Part shown: piece after piece, positions 26,747 through 33,336 of the stretch
Layout: every line of letters starts with the position of its first letter
Numbering within the stretch: the stretch's first letter is position 1
From: Bacteroidales bacterium
GTDB lineage: Bacteria; Bacteroidota; Bacteroidia; Bacteroidales; F082
Length of the DNA stretch: 33,336 nucleotides
Direction: 5' to 3'
Assembly (NCBI GenBank): GCA_027018745.1
Contig: JALUYM010000392.1
Location: 1 to 33,336, forward strand
Made by a program: the position numbers and the translations under genes
The notes under the pieces: model-generated
The model's input: only the letters and a program-made list of their open reading frames with translations
Databases searched by the model: none
What the model was told of the DNA's origin: nothing

Positions 26747-26827
26747 TTTTTTAAATTTGGTTAATGTTTTATTTATTTTTCAAACGGTCTTTTTCAGGTT
26801 TAGAAATGGTTACAGCCAAAAACCATT

Positions 26828-28729
26828 TTAATATGCCCTTTCTTTCCTCCCTTCCACATAATTGATAAAAGCCTGGTTCACCACCTTGTTGCCCCCGGGC
26901 GTGGGATAATTACCAGTGAAATACCAGTCGCCACGATGGCTGGGAATAGCTTTATGCAGGTTTTCAACACTTTGGTAAATAACGGCAATCTGCGCGTTAA
27001 TTTCCGGTGAAGTAACAAGTTGTGCTACCTTATCTGAAATTTGTTGTGGTGTGAAAGGTTTGTAAATCTCTTTTACAGGATTTACTATCTGTTCTTTTGG
27101 TAAATGTTCCTGTTTTTTGGCACGGGCATATACTTCGTTTATAATGTGCTCCATACGATGTTCTTTCAGCAGGGCTATGGCTGCCCTGAAAGCAATAAAA
27201 TCGCCCAAACGGGCCATGTCGATGCCATAACAGTCAGGATAACGGATTTGCGGCGCTGAGGAAACGATGAGGATCTTTTTGGGATGCAGCCGGTCAAGAA
27301 TACGGATAATGCTTTGTTTCAGTGTTGTCCCCCGCACTATGGAATCATCAAGTACCACCAAAGTATCAACATGATTGTGCACAACTCCATAGGTTACATC
27401 ATACACGTGGGCCACCAGATCATCACGTTGGTTGTCGGCGGTAATAAATGTCCGCATTTTGACATCTTTTACGGCAATGGTTTCGACACGCGGCCGGTAA
27501 GAGAAAATCACATCGAGCCGTTCTTTGGTTAATTTTCCCTGTTCGGCAAGAATTTTCTCTTTCATCTGCCCGGCAGTAAAAGTGTTCAGCCTTTCAACCA
27601 ATCCCTGGAAAGCCACCGAAGCTGTGTTGGGAATATAGGAAAACACTGTATTTTTCAGGTCGTAATCAATGGCTTCCAGAACAGCATCCCCCAACAGGTT
27701 CCCCAGCATTTTTCGTTCAATATAAATGTCTTTATCGGTGCCCCGTGAGAAATAGATGCGTTCGAAAGAACAGGCTTTTTTAGGCAACGGATCCATGAAA
27801 ACCTCATCCCGTAATATTCCGTTTTTACGAATGATCAGGGCATGGCCGGGTTCCACTTCCTTGATGGTTTCAACGGGGACATTCAATACTGTTTGTATTA
27901 CAGGGCGTTCCGAAGCTGCCACCACAATTTCATCGTCGGCGTAGAAAAAAGCAGGACGGATACCCGCCGGATCACGCATTACAAAAGCATCGCCGTGTCC
28001 CAGCAAACCACTGATAACGTAACCCCCATCCCAGTGTTTGGCCGACTCACGCAAAATGGGAAGCAGGTCAATGTTTTTTATGATTTCATCTGTGGCTTCC
28101 TTTTTTGAAATGCCTTTCTTTTTCAGTTCCTGGTAAAGCCGTTCGTTCTCCACATCCAAAAAATGACCGATTTTTTCCAGGACGGTAATAGTATCCGATG
28201 TTTCCTGCGGATATTGTCCCAGGTCAATCAAATGCGCCAGCAACTCATCATTGTTGGTCATATTAAAGTTCCCGGCAAGCAGCAGGTTACGGGTTTTCCA
28301 GTTGTTGGCCCGTTTGAGCGGATGCAGGTTTTTCACCGAATTACCTCCAAAAGTACCATAACGCAAATGTCCCAGAAAAAGTTCTCCGGTAAATGGCACA
28401 TGTTCTTTCAGCCAAACGACATCATCAAATCGCCTGGGATGTTTTCGGCGAACGCTTTCCAGTTCGTTGAATATTTTATCAAAGATGGTTTTTATGGGGG
28501 TAGTGCTGTTCGACCGTAGACGGTTAATGTATTTCTCTCCCGGTGGCAGGTCAAATTTTACACACGCCATGCCGGCGCCATCCTGCCCACGGTTATGTTG
28601 CTTTTGCATAAGCAAATGCAATTTTTGCAATCCGTACACGGAAGTACCGTATTTTCCCTGATAATATTCCAGCGGTTTCAACAAGCGCACCAGCGCAATG
28701 CCACACTCATGTTTTATCGGCTCACCCAT
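26828..28729 (-). CDS. Long PurF-like amidophosphoribosyltransferase family protein
   Basis: Class II glutamine amidotransferase fused to a PRPP-type phosphoribosyltransferase, 633 aa against about 450-500 for ordinary PurF. The glutaminase nucleophile is Cys9 (HECGIALV), implying removal of an 8-residue propeptide; HNRGQDGAG (45-53) and RDPAGIRP (252-259) follow. The PRPP loop VVLDDSIVRGTT (458-469) and the flexible loop MRTFITADNQRDD are intact. Extra length comes from insertions at about 60-115 and 380-415 and from a C-terminal extension of about 100 residues. It may make phosphoribosylamine or be a paralogue with another acceptor; no purine genes are adjacent. It diverges from a GNAT gene. 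Confidence 0.82.
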   Translation of the reverse strand: MGEPIKHECGIALVRLLKPLEYYQGKYGTSVYGLQKLHLLMQKQHNRGQDGAGMACVKFDLPPGEKYINRLRSNSTTPIKTIFDKIFNELESVRRKHPRRFDDVVWLKEHVPFTGELFLGHLRYGTFGGNSVKNLHPLKRANNWKTRNLLLAGNFNMTNNDELLAHLIDLGQYPQETSDTITVLEKIGHFLDVENERLYQELKKKGISKKEATDEIIKNIDLLPILRESAKHWDGGYVISGLLGHGDAFVMRDPAGIRPAFFYADDEIVVAASERPVIQTVLNVPVETIKEVEPGHALIIRKNGILRDEVFMDPLPKKACSFERIYFSRGTDKDIYIERKMLGNLLGDAVLEAIDYDLKNTVFSYIPNTASVAFQGLVERLNTFTAGQMKEKILAEQGKLTKERLDVIFSYRPRVETIAVKDVKMRTFITADNQRDDLVAHVYDVTYGVVHNHVDTLVVLDDSIVRGTTLKQSIIRILDRLHPKKILIVSSAPQIRYPDCYGIDMARLGDFIAFRAAIALLKEHRMEHIINEVYARAKKQEHLPKEQIVNPVKEIYKPFTPQQISDKVAQLVTSPEINAQIAVIYQSVENLHKAIPSHRGDWYFTGNYPTPGGNKVVNQAFINYVEGRKERAY

Positions 28730-28758
28730 AAATTGAAAAGATAATTATATCTTTGATT

Positions 28759-28766
28759 TATATTTG
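28759..28766 (+). promoter_or_regulatory. Candidate -7 box of the GNAT gene
   Basis: TATATTTG, 18 nt before the ATG at 28785; a second consensus box TATCTTTG lies at 28748-28755. They interleave with the divergent promoter of the PurF-like gene. Confidence 0.45.
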
Positions 28767-28767
28767 T

Positions 28768-28775
28768 CAAAATTA
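28768..28775 (-). promoter_or_regulatory. Candidate -7 box of the PurF-like gene
   Basis: Minus-strand TAATTTTG, 38 nt upstream of the start at 28729. It is one base away from the oppositely oriented GNAT box, so the two promoters would compete. Confidence 0.4.
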
Positions 28776-28784
28776 TTAAAAAAC

Positions 28785-29234
28785 ATGGTACATATACGCA
28801 TTGCTATCGAAGATGACAAGGAAATAATTACTGATTTCCAATTAAAAATGGCCCGGGAAACTGAAAACCTGGCACTCGACAAAGAAAAACTGGCCGAAGG
28901 GGTTCTGTGTGTGTTACGCGATCCTGAAAAAGGAAAATATTTTGTTGCTGAAGCAGACGGGGAAGTCGTTGGTTCATTACTGATTACTTTTGAGTGGAGC
29001 GACTGGCGAAACAAATGGGTACTCTGGATACAATCGGTTTATGTCATACCAGCCTACCGCCGACAAAATGTTTTTAAAACCATGTATTCCCACATCAAAA
29101 AATGGGCTGAAGAAGACAGTGAAATAGCCGGATTGCGCCTGTATGTCGACAAGACCAACAAGGCCGCCATAAAAGTTTACCGTAAACTTGGCATGGATGG
29201 GGAACATTACCGGTTGTTTGAATGGATGAAATAA
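28785..29234 (+). CDS. GNAT-family N-acetyltransferase
   Basis: Acetyl-CoA-dependent acetyltransferase of 149 aa with unknown acceptor. The start is the ATG at 28785, because the upstream in-frame TTG lies inside the promoter box. The fold is clear: FVAEADGEVVGSLLITFE (strands 2-4), SVYVIPAYRRQNVFKTMY (84-101, the acetyl-CoA loop and helix) and a C-terminal NKAAIKVYRKLGM. The loop, usually (R/Q)xxGx(G/A), reads RRQNVF with Asn95 where glycine is normal, a non-canonical but not necessarily inactive variant. It is followed by repeat-rich noncoding DNA. Confidence 0.88.
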   Translation: MVHIRIAIEDDKEIITDFQLKMARETENLALDKEKLAEGVLCVLRDPEKGKYFVAEADGEVVGSLLITFEWSDWRNKWVLWIQSVYVIPAYRRQNVFKTMYSHIKKWAEEDSEIAGLRLYVDKTNKAAIKVYRKLGMDGEHYRLFEWMK

Positions 29235-29330
29235 AACTCAATGATAAGACCTGTAAATCTTCCCGACGTGGTTTGTTAAAAAAGTTAGTGAGCGTTGTAA
29301 ATTACTCAAATATCTCCAAAAAGAAAACCA

Positions 29331-29445
29331 CTCCTCCGGATTTGCAATCCGGAGGTTTTAAAGCCGGGGGATTTGAAATCCCCCTGTCCGGTAACATTCG
29401 GATTGCCCGCCAGGACCGGACAGGCAAATCCGAATGGGCGGAGGG
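29331..29445. repeat. Multi-hairpin intergenic repeat, copy 1 (REP/BIME-like)
   Basis: A ~115-bp unit, about 94% identical and without gaps to 30341-30455. It holds a perfect 10-bp hairpin with a 3-nt loop (29333-29355), a second G/C hairpin (29366-29384) and two interleaved stems. CCTGTCCGG (29383-29391) pairs with 29416-29424, and ATTCGGATT (29396-29404) pairs with 29427-29435. The two simple hairpins share a GGATTTGnAATCC core. The first hairpin, followed by TTTT, might also end the GNAT transcript. Confidence 0.85.
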
Positions 29446-29449
29446 AAAT

Positions 29450-29525
29450 GGGGATGTCCAAAAAGTATGGCCCCTTCATCGCGAGGAAACAGGGCAGATA
29501 AAGTGCGATGGCTGACGAAGCAATC
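29450..29525. repeat. REP-like palindrome fragment with an 18-bp leader box
   Basis: 29450-29467 is identical to 33186-33203 (GGGGATGTCCAAAAAGTA). 29481-29525 matches the reverse complement of 33282-33326 with 2 mismatches in 45. The similarity stops after GAAGCAATC, so this copy looks truncated there. Confidence 0.8.
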
Positions 29526-29576
29526 CCTCACGTTGGCACACATAATAGGAAAAGGTTTTTAAAAAGAAATAATCAT

Positions 29577-29584
29577 TAACTTTG
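29577..29584 (+). promoter_or_regulatory. Candidate -7 box of the toxin-antitoxin operon
   Basis: TAACTTTG, 15 nt before the antitoxin ATG at 29600. Confidence 0.5.
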
Positions 29585-29599
29585 TCAAAAAGAACTGCC

Positions 29600-29842
29600 A
29601 TGAACACGTTAGAACTTAAAAAAGATTTTCATAATCTAATAGACAGCATTGACAATGAAAGCCTATTGTCAGACTTTTATGACCTGATAAAAAGAAGAGT
29701 CTCGGATAAAGAAGGAAAGTTATGGAAAGGATTGACAAAAAAGGAACAGGAAGAACTAAATTTAGCATTTGAAGAAAGCGAAAAGCCTGAAAATCTAATA
29801 AGCCATGAAGAAATGAAAAAAAAACATAAAAAATGGCTTTAA
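29600..29842 (+). CDS. Putative antitoxin of a RelE/ParE-type pair
   Basis: Small protein of 80 aa, rich in lysine and glutamate and probably helical: MNTLELKKDFHNLIDSID, then LWKGLTKKEQEELNLAFEESE, ending HKKWL. Small acidic/basic proteins of this pattern commonly precede RelE/ParE toxins in Bacteroidota. The start is the ATG at 29600; the in-frame TTG at 29582 lies within the promoter box. The last 10 bp overlap the toxin gene, showing coupled translation with the antitoxin first. No classical DNA-binding domain is evident, so autoregulation cannot be claimed. The codon use is AT-rich compared with the flanking genes, which suggests acquisition. Confidence 0.75.
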   Translation: MNTLELKKDFHNLIDSIDNESLLSDFYDLIKRRVSDKEGKLWKGLTKKEQEELNLAFEESEKPENLISHEEMKKKHKKWL

Positions 29843-30129
29843 AAATTTACTGGACAAAAAGGGCGGATAAAAAGTTTGATCAGATCTTAGACTATCTTCT
29901 TGTAGAATGGGGAGAAAGTGTTGCAAAGGCATTTACGAGAAAGGTATATGATTTTTTAGACATTCTCTCAGAATTTCCGGAAATAGGAACAATAGAAAAC
30001 AAAGAAAAAGGAATACGTGGTTTTACGATAATAAAACAGGTAAATCTATTTTATAGAATTTCAGGTGACAAAGTTATTTTATTAAACTTTTTTGATAACC
30101 GACAGCACCCTAAAAAGAAAAGATTTTAA
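29833..30129 (+). CDS. RelE/ParE-family toxin
   Basis: Protein of 98 aa with the RelE/ParE fold pattern: KIYWTKRADKKFDQILDYL at the N-terminus, a helix around SVAKAFTRKVYDFLDILSEFPEIG, then FTIIKQVNLFYRISGDKVILLNFFDNRQHPKK, whose DNRQxPKK ending is typical of the Bacteroidota branch. RelE members cut mRNA on the ribosome while ParE members poison gyrase; the sequence alone does not decide which. It overlaps the antitoxin gene by 10 bp and is followed within 11 bp by an attC-like inverted repeat. Confidence 0.87.
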   Translation: MALKIYWTKRADKKFDQILDYLLVEWGESVAKAFTRKVYDFLDILSEFPEIGTIENKEKGIRGFTIIKQVNLFYRISGDKVILLNFFDNRQHPKKKRF

Positions 30130-30139
30130 AAAATACGTG

Positions 30140-30272
30140 TACCAACAATAACACCTATGCGTCATGCCGCAGCACATTGTAAATATGAAGATTACATCTT
30201 TAAATGAATGCCGTTGTAAGTACGAAAATTAAGCAATAAATGCGGCACATCGCATAGCCTATATCGTTAGCA
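30140..30272. repeat. attC-like imperfect inverted repeat downstream of the toxin gene
   Basis: The arms 30140-30171 and 30241-30272 are reverse complements at 22 of 32 positions. The best block pairs CTATGCG..GCCGCA (30155-30171) with TGCGGC..CGCATAG (30241-30257). The outer ends are TACCAAC and GTTAGCA, keeping the AAC/GTT bases of integron attC sites, though not the full RYYYAAC/GTTRRRY consensus. The 133-bp length is within the range known for attC. Whether it recombines is unknown. Confidence 0.55.
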
Positions 30273-30340
30273 GTAATTGTATAGAAATATCTCAATAATG
30301 ATAGAGGGTTGATGTAGAATACAAAAACAGAAACTCTCCG

Positions 30341-30455
30341 CTCCTCCGGATTTGCAATCCGGAGGTTTTAAAGCCGGGGGATTTTAAATCCCCCTGTCCG
30401 GCAACCTTCGGATTGCCCGCCCGGAACGGACAGGCAAATCCGAATGAGCGGAAGG
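30341..30455. repeat. Multi-hairpin intergenic repeat, copy 2
   Basis: Direct repeat of 29331-29445, offset by exactly 1010 bp, with about seven substitutions and no gaps. The first hairpin is unchanged and the second keeps its stem (GGGGGATTTTAAATCCCCC). The interleaved stems each carry about one mismatch. The two copies bracket the toxin-antitoxin locus. Confidence 0.85.
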
Positions 30456-30516
30456 GAGAACCTTCTCCGTCCCAGGCGGATCAGTATGACAAAACAAGTA
30501 GTTTTGTAAAAAACCC

Positions 30517-30551
30517 AACTTCTGCCTTCTAACTTCTGCCTTCTAATTTCT
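30517..30551. repeat. 14-bp tandem repeat, 2.5 copies
   Basis: AACTTCTGCCTTCT occurs at 30517-30530 and 30531-30544, followed by a partial copy AATTTCT. It lies just upstream of the DEAD-box gene promoter; no function is evident. Confidence 0.8.
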
Positions 30552-30588
30552 AAATTCCCTCCCCCCTTCACCCTTTCGAGAAGTTTGC

Positions 30589-30596
30589 TACCTTTG
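30589..30596 (+). promoter_or_regulatory. Candidate -7 box of the DEAD-box helicase gene
   Basis: TACCTTTG, 35 nt before the ATG at 30632. Confidence 0.5.
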
Positions 30597-30631
30597 CCAC
30601 ATCAAATTCCTAAAAAGACGATACATTTTAC

Positions 30632-31885
30632 ATGAAATTTCAAGAACTGAACCTTTCTGATACTTTATTGGAAGCCATTTCGTTTATGGGCTTCGAGGAG
30701 GCAACCCCTATTCAGGAGCAGGCCATTCCGGCCATAAAACAACACAAAGACCTGATTGCCTGTGCCCAGACCGGGACGGGAAAAACAGCGGCTTTTATCC
30801 TTCCTGTTCTGGATGAACTGGCTAAAGAAAACACGCACAAAACCAAAGTGCTGGTGATTGTGCCCACACGCGAACTGGCCCTGCAAATCGACCAGCAGAT
30901 ACAAGGCTTTGCCTATTATACTCCGGTAGAGTCCATCGCCATTTACGGTGGGGGCACCGGCTCGGAATGGGACCAGCAAAAACGCGCCCTCACTTCCGGA
31001 ACGGAGATCATTGTGGCCACCCCCGGAAAACTCATTTCACATCTGAACATGGGCTATGTGAAATTTGAGGATGTAAAATACCTGATTTTGGATGAAGCCG
31101 ACCGCATGCTCGACATGGGTTTTTACGATGACATCCAAAAGATCATTACCTACCTGCCCAAAGAGCGGCAGACGTTGATGTTCAGTGCCACCATACCGCC
31201 CAAAATCAAACAGCTTGCCGCCAAAACACTGAAAAATCCTGTGGAGATCACCATTGGCATGTCCAAACCTGCCGAAGGTGTGCTGCAGGCCGCTTACCTG
31301 ACTCACGAAAACCAGAAAACTCCCCTGATTATCAATTTAATCACTGGTAAGCCGGAGGTAAAAAGTATTTTGATTTTTAGCTCCACAAAGAAAAAAGTGT
31401 CTGACATCGTCCGGGGTTTGCGGGCAAAAGGTTTTAACGTGGAAGGGATTTCTTCGGATCTGGAACAGGGCAAACGCGAAGAGGTATTGCGCGGTTTCCG
31501 GTCGAAACGCACCCGGGTGCTGGTGGCTACAGATGTTCTGAGCCGCGGTATCGACATAAAAGACATTGACATTGTAATCAATTACGATGTGCCGGGCGAT
31601 GCGGAAGACTACGTACACCGTGTGGGAAGAACGGCACGGGCTGCTTCTTCCGGATTGGCCATCACGCTGATCAATGAAAACGACATGTTCAGTTTTCAGC
31701 AAATTGAGGCACTCATCGGCAACGAGGTTATGAAACTTCCGCTTCCGGAAGAACTGGGCGAAGGCCCTTCCTGGAACCCCAAACGCATGCGGCGCGATTT
31801 TTCCGGCCACAGGGGCTTCCGCAGAAAAGGAAAACCGCACACAAACAAAAAACGCAATTTCAAAGGCCGGCCCAAAAGAAATTAA
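30632..31885 (+). CDS. DEAD-box RNA helicase, RhlE-like
   Basis: ATP-dependent RNA helicase of 417 aa. Motifs in order: Q motif (FEEATPIQEQ, Gln27), Walker A AQTGTGKT (45-52), PTRELALQ, DEAD (154-157), SAT (185-187), VLVATDVLSRGID (about 296-308) and HRVGRTAR (329-336). The last ~40 residues are strongly basic (HRGFRRKGKPHTNKKRNFKGRPKRN region), an RNA-binding tail usual in RhlE-type enzymes involved in ribosome assembly or RNA decay. It stands as a single gene with its own -7 box. Confidence 0.95.
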   Translation: MKFQELNLSDTLLEAISFMGFEEATPIQEQAIPAIKQHKDLIACAQTGTGKTAAFILPVLDELAKENTHKTKVLVIVPTRELALQIDQQIQGFAYYTPVESIAIYGGGTGSEWDQQKRALTSGTEIIVATPGKLISHLNMGYVKFEDVKYLILDEADRMLDMGFYDDIQKIITYLPKERQTLMFSATIPPKIKQLAAKTLKNPVEITIGMSKPAEGVLQAAYLTHENQKTPLIINLITGKPEVKSILIFSSTKKKVSDIVRGLRAKGFNVEGISSDLEQGKREEVLRGFRSKRTRVLVATDVLSRGIDIKDIDIVINYDVPGDAEDYVHRVGRTARAASSGLAITLINENDMFSFQQIEALIGNEVMKLPLPEELGEGPSWNPKRMRRDFSGHRGFRRKGKPHTNKKRNFKGRPKRN

Positions 31886-31933
31886 TAACCGGAAAACCTT
31901 TTGCCCCGTTTTTTTCTTCCCGTAAATTTTCCC

Positions 31934-31941
31934 TACTTTTG
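31934..31941 (+). promoter_or_regulatory. Candidate -7 box of kbl
   Basis: TACTTTTG, 31 nt before the ATG at 31973. It falls inside a longer reading frame starting at TTG 31901, which argues against that upstream start. Confidence 0.5.
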
Positions 31942-31972
31942 TAGAAACATTAACAGCTTAAATACTTGTATC

Positions 31973-33163
31973 ATGTATGGAAAATTTAAAGAATATTTAA
32001 CCCGCGAACTGGACAACATTCGCAAAGAAGGTTTGTATAAAGACGAACGGATCATCGTTAGTCCGCAAGGCGCTGAAATAGAATTGGCCGATGGCAAAAA
32101 AGTACTGAATTTCTGCGCTAACAACTATCTCGGCCTTTCCAATCATCCCGAGCTGATAAAAGCTGCCAAAGAAAGCCTTGATACGCATGGTTACGGCATG
32201 TCATCGGTACGGTTTATCTGTGGCACCACAGACCTGCACAAAACTCTGGAAAGGAAAATTGCTGAATTTTTCGGAACCGAAGACACCATTCTGTATGCGG
32301 CTGCTTTTGATGCCAATGGGGGCGTTTTTGAACCCTTGCTGACCGAGGAGGATGCCATCATTTCCGACAGCCTCAATCACGCTTCCATTATTGATGGGGT
32401 AAGACTTTGTAAAGCAAAACGTTATCGTTATCCCAATGCCGATATGGCTGCTCTCGAAGAGGAACTGAAAAAAGCCCAAAAACAACGTTATCGTGTGATT
32501 GTAACCGATGGGGTTTTCAGTATGGATGGCAATGTGGCTCCCGTGGATAAAATGGTGGAACTGGCTGAAAAATATGATGCCATGGTGATGGTGGACGAAA
32601 GTCATTCTGCCGGGGTGGTAGGCCGTACCGGAAGAGGTGTCAGTGAATATTTCGATATTACCGGCCGGATTGATCTGATCACCGGAACACTGGGCAAATC
32701 GTTTGGCGGGGCTATCGGTGGATTTACCACCGGACGCAAAGAAATCATCGAAATGCTGCGCCAGCGGTCCCGTCCTTATCTTTTCTCCAATTCGTTGCCG
32801 CCTATGGTTGTCAATGCCGGAATCCGTATGCTCGACATGATGTCGGAAACCAATGCTTTGCAGGATAAACTGCATAAGAACACCAACTATTTCATGGAAA
32901 AAATGAAAGAAGCCGGATTTGATATCAAACCTACGCAATCAGCCATCTGTGCCGTCATGCTGTACGATGCCAAACTCTCGCAGGAAATGGCTGCCAAACT
33001 GCTTGATGAAGGTATCTACGTTATTGGTTTTTATTTTCCGGTAGTTCCCAAAGGACAGGCCCGTATTCGTGTGCAATTGTCGGCTGCTCACGAACAGCAC
33101 CACTTGGATAAAGCCATTGCAGCCTTTACCAAAGTAGGGAAAGAACTGAAGGTAATCCGGTAA
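31973..33163 (+). CDS. kbl: Glycine C-acetyltransferase (2-amino-3-ketobutyrate CoA ligase)
   Basis: PLP enzyme of the alpha-oxoamine synthase family, 396 aa (E. coli Kbl 398). It splits 2-amino-3-ketobutyrate with CoA into glycine and acetyl-CoA in threonine breakdown. Key residues are His136 (SLNHASIIDG), Asp208 and His211 (VDESHSAG), and the PLP lysine Lys242 (GTLGKSFGG). Lengthwise collinearity with Kbl and the N-terminus YLTRELDNIRKEGLYKDER favour Kbl over 8-amino-7-oxononanoate synthase or serine palmitoyltransferase, the main alternatives. Threonine dehydrogenase (tdh), its usual partner, is not in the window. The start is the ATG at 31973. Confidence 0.9.
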   Translation: MYGKFKEYLTRELDNIRKEGLYKDERIIVSPQGAEIELADGKKVLNFCANNYLGLSNHPELIKAAKESLDTHGYGMSSVRFICGTTDLHKTLERKIAEFFGTEDTILYAAAFDANGGVFEPLLTEEDAIISDSLNHASIIDGVRLCKAKRYRYPNADMAALEEELKKAQKQRYRVIVTDGVFSMDGNVAPVDKMVELAEKYDAMVMVDESHSAGVVGRTGRGVSEYFDITGRIDLITGTLGKSFGGAIGGFTTGRKEIIEMLRQRSRPYLFSNSLPPMVVNAGIRMLDMMSETNALQDKLHKNTNYFMEKMKEAGFDIKPTQSAICAVMLYDAKLSQEMAAKLLDEGIYVIGFYFPVVPKGQARIRVQLSAAHEQHHLDKAIAAFTKVGKELKVIR

Positions 33164-33185
33164 CATAACACAAAAATAAATTGCC

Positions 33186-33334
33186 GGGGATGTCCAAAAA
33201 GTAAGAAAAACCCGTCATTGCGATGGTCTGCCGGTGGCAGAACAGAAGCAATCTTCCGGAGAGCAGGTTTCTTTGTCAAGAGATTGCTTCGTCAGCGATC
33301 GCACTTTATCTGCCCTGTTTCCCCGCAATGACGG
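33186..33334. repeat. Long REP-like palindrome with 18-bp leader box
   Basis: An 18-bp box (33186-33203), identical to 29450-29467, is followed by an imperfect palindrome. The outer arms CCGTCATTGCG (33212-33222) and CGCAATGACGG (33324-33334) are perfect; the inner arms GAAGCAATCT (33245-33254) and AGATTGCTTC (33281-33290) are also perfect. It lies directly after kbl and may act as its transcription stop. Part of it occurs inverted at 29481-29525. Confidence 0.85.
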
Positions 33335-33336
33335 AT

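Noticed and set aside
29222-29515. 97-codon open frame after the GNAT gene
   Set aside because: It runs through the multi-hairpin repeat and REP sequence; the same region in copy 2 does not keep this frame, so it is not a gene.
30140-30272. Canonical integron attC site
   Set aside because: The ends TACCAAC and GTTAGCA do not satisfy RYYYAAC/GTTRRRY, so it is listed only as attC-like.
29331-33336. CRISPR array or intact insertion sequence in the repeat-rich region
   Set aside because: The repeats are not evenly spaced with unique spacers, and no transposase or cas gene is present.

Overview
The window is a chromosomal stretch of a Bacteroidota bacterium, most likely class Bacteroidia. The evidence is: many genes have the Bacteroidota -7 promoter box TAnnTTTG just upstream; Shine-Dalgarno sequences are mostly absent; and characteristic families are present (DUF5916 outer-membrane protein, long PurF-like amidotransferase, secreted C69 dipeptidase, sortilin-like beta-propeller). 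No rRNA, tRNA, CRISPR array, phage or intact transposase gene was seen. Most of the window is housekeeping; the accessory part is about 29.2-30.6 kb, with a further repeat at the right edge.

Layout. 1-932 (minus): 5' end of trpS and an isoprenylcysteine-methyltransferase-like membrane protein. 1122-2854: a 1-Cys peroxiredoxin divergent from an OxyR-type regulator that keeps the redox cysteine pair; a sequence matching the E. coli OxyR half-operator overlaps the oxyR promoter. 2933-7227 (minus): MlaE/MlaF lipid-transport ABC proteins, then a probable operon of a pterin synthase, FolE, a Bax-inhibitor-1-like protein and FabD. 7544-9706 (plus): DUF5916 protein. 9761-15319 (minus): a large exported leucine-rich-repeat protein, an overlapping exported partner, glucose-6-phosphate isomerase and a small exported protein.

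15570-20531 (plus): a methionine/one-carbon unit made of a promoter, a SAM-I riboswitch, full-length cobalamin-dependent MetH and MetF. Then come a YfdX-family lipoprotein (plus) and, convergent with it across a shared terminator, three minus-strand genes: sortilin-like propeller, C69 dipeptidase and a long PurF-like enzyme. A GNAT acetyltransferase diverges from the last of these. After it lies a repeat-rich island with a type II toxin-antitoxin pair (29600-30129). The pair is followed by a 133-bp attC-like imperfect inverted repeat and flanked by two ~115-bp copies of a multi-hairpin repeat. The window ends with a DEAD-box helicase, glycine C-acetyltransferase (kbl) and a long REP-like palindrome.

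The most interesting signals are the cassette-like organisation of the toxin-antitoxin locus, the interlocked-hairpin repeat family, the OxyR operator, the three-block leucine-rich-repeat protein with its coupled partner, and the CX5HGH motif that points the pterin synthase next to folE toward biopterin-type rather than queuosine chemistry.
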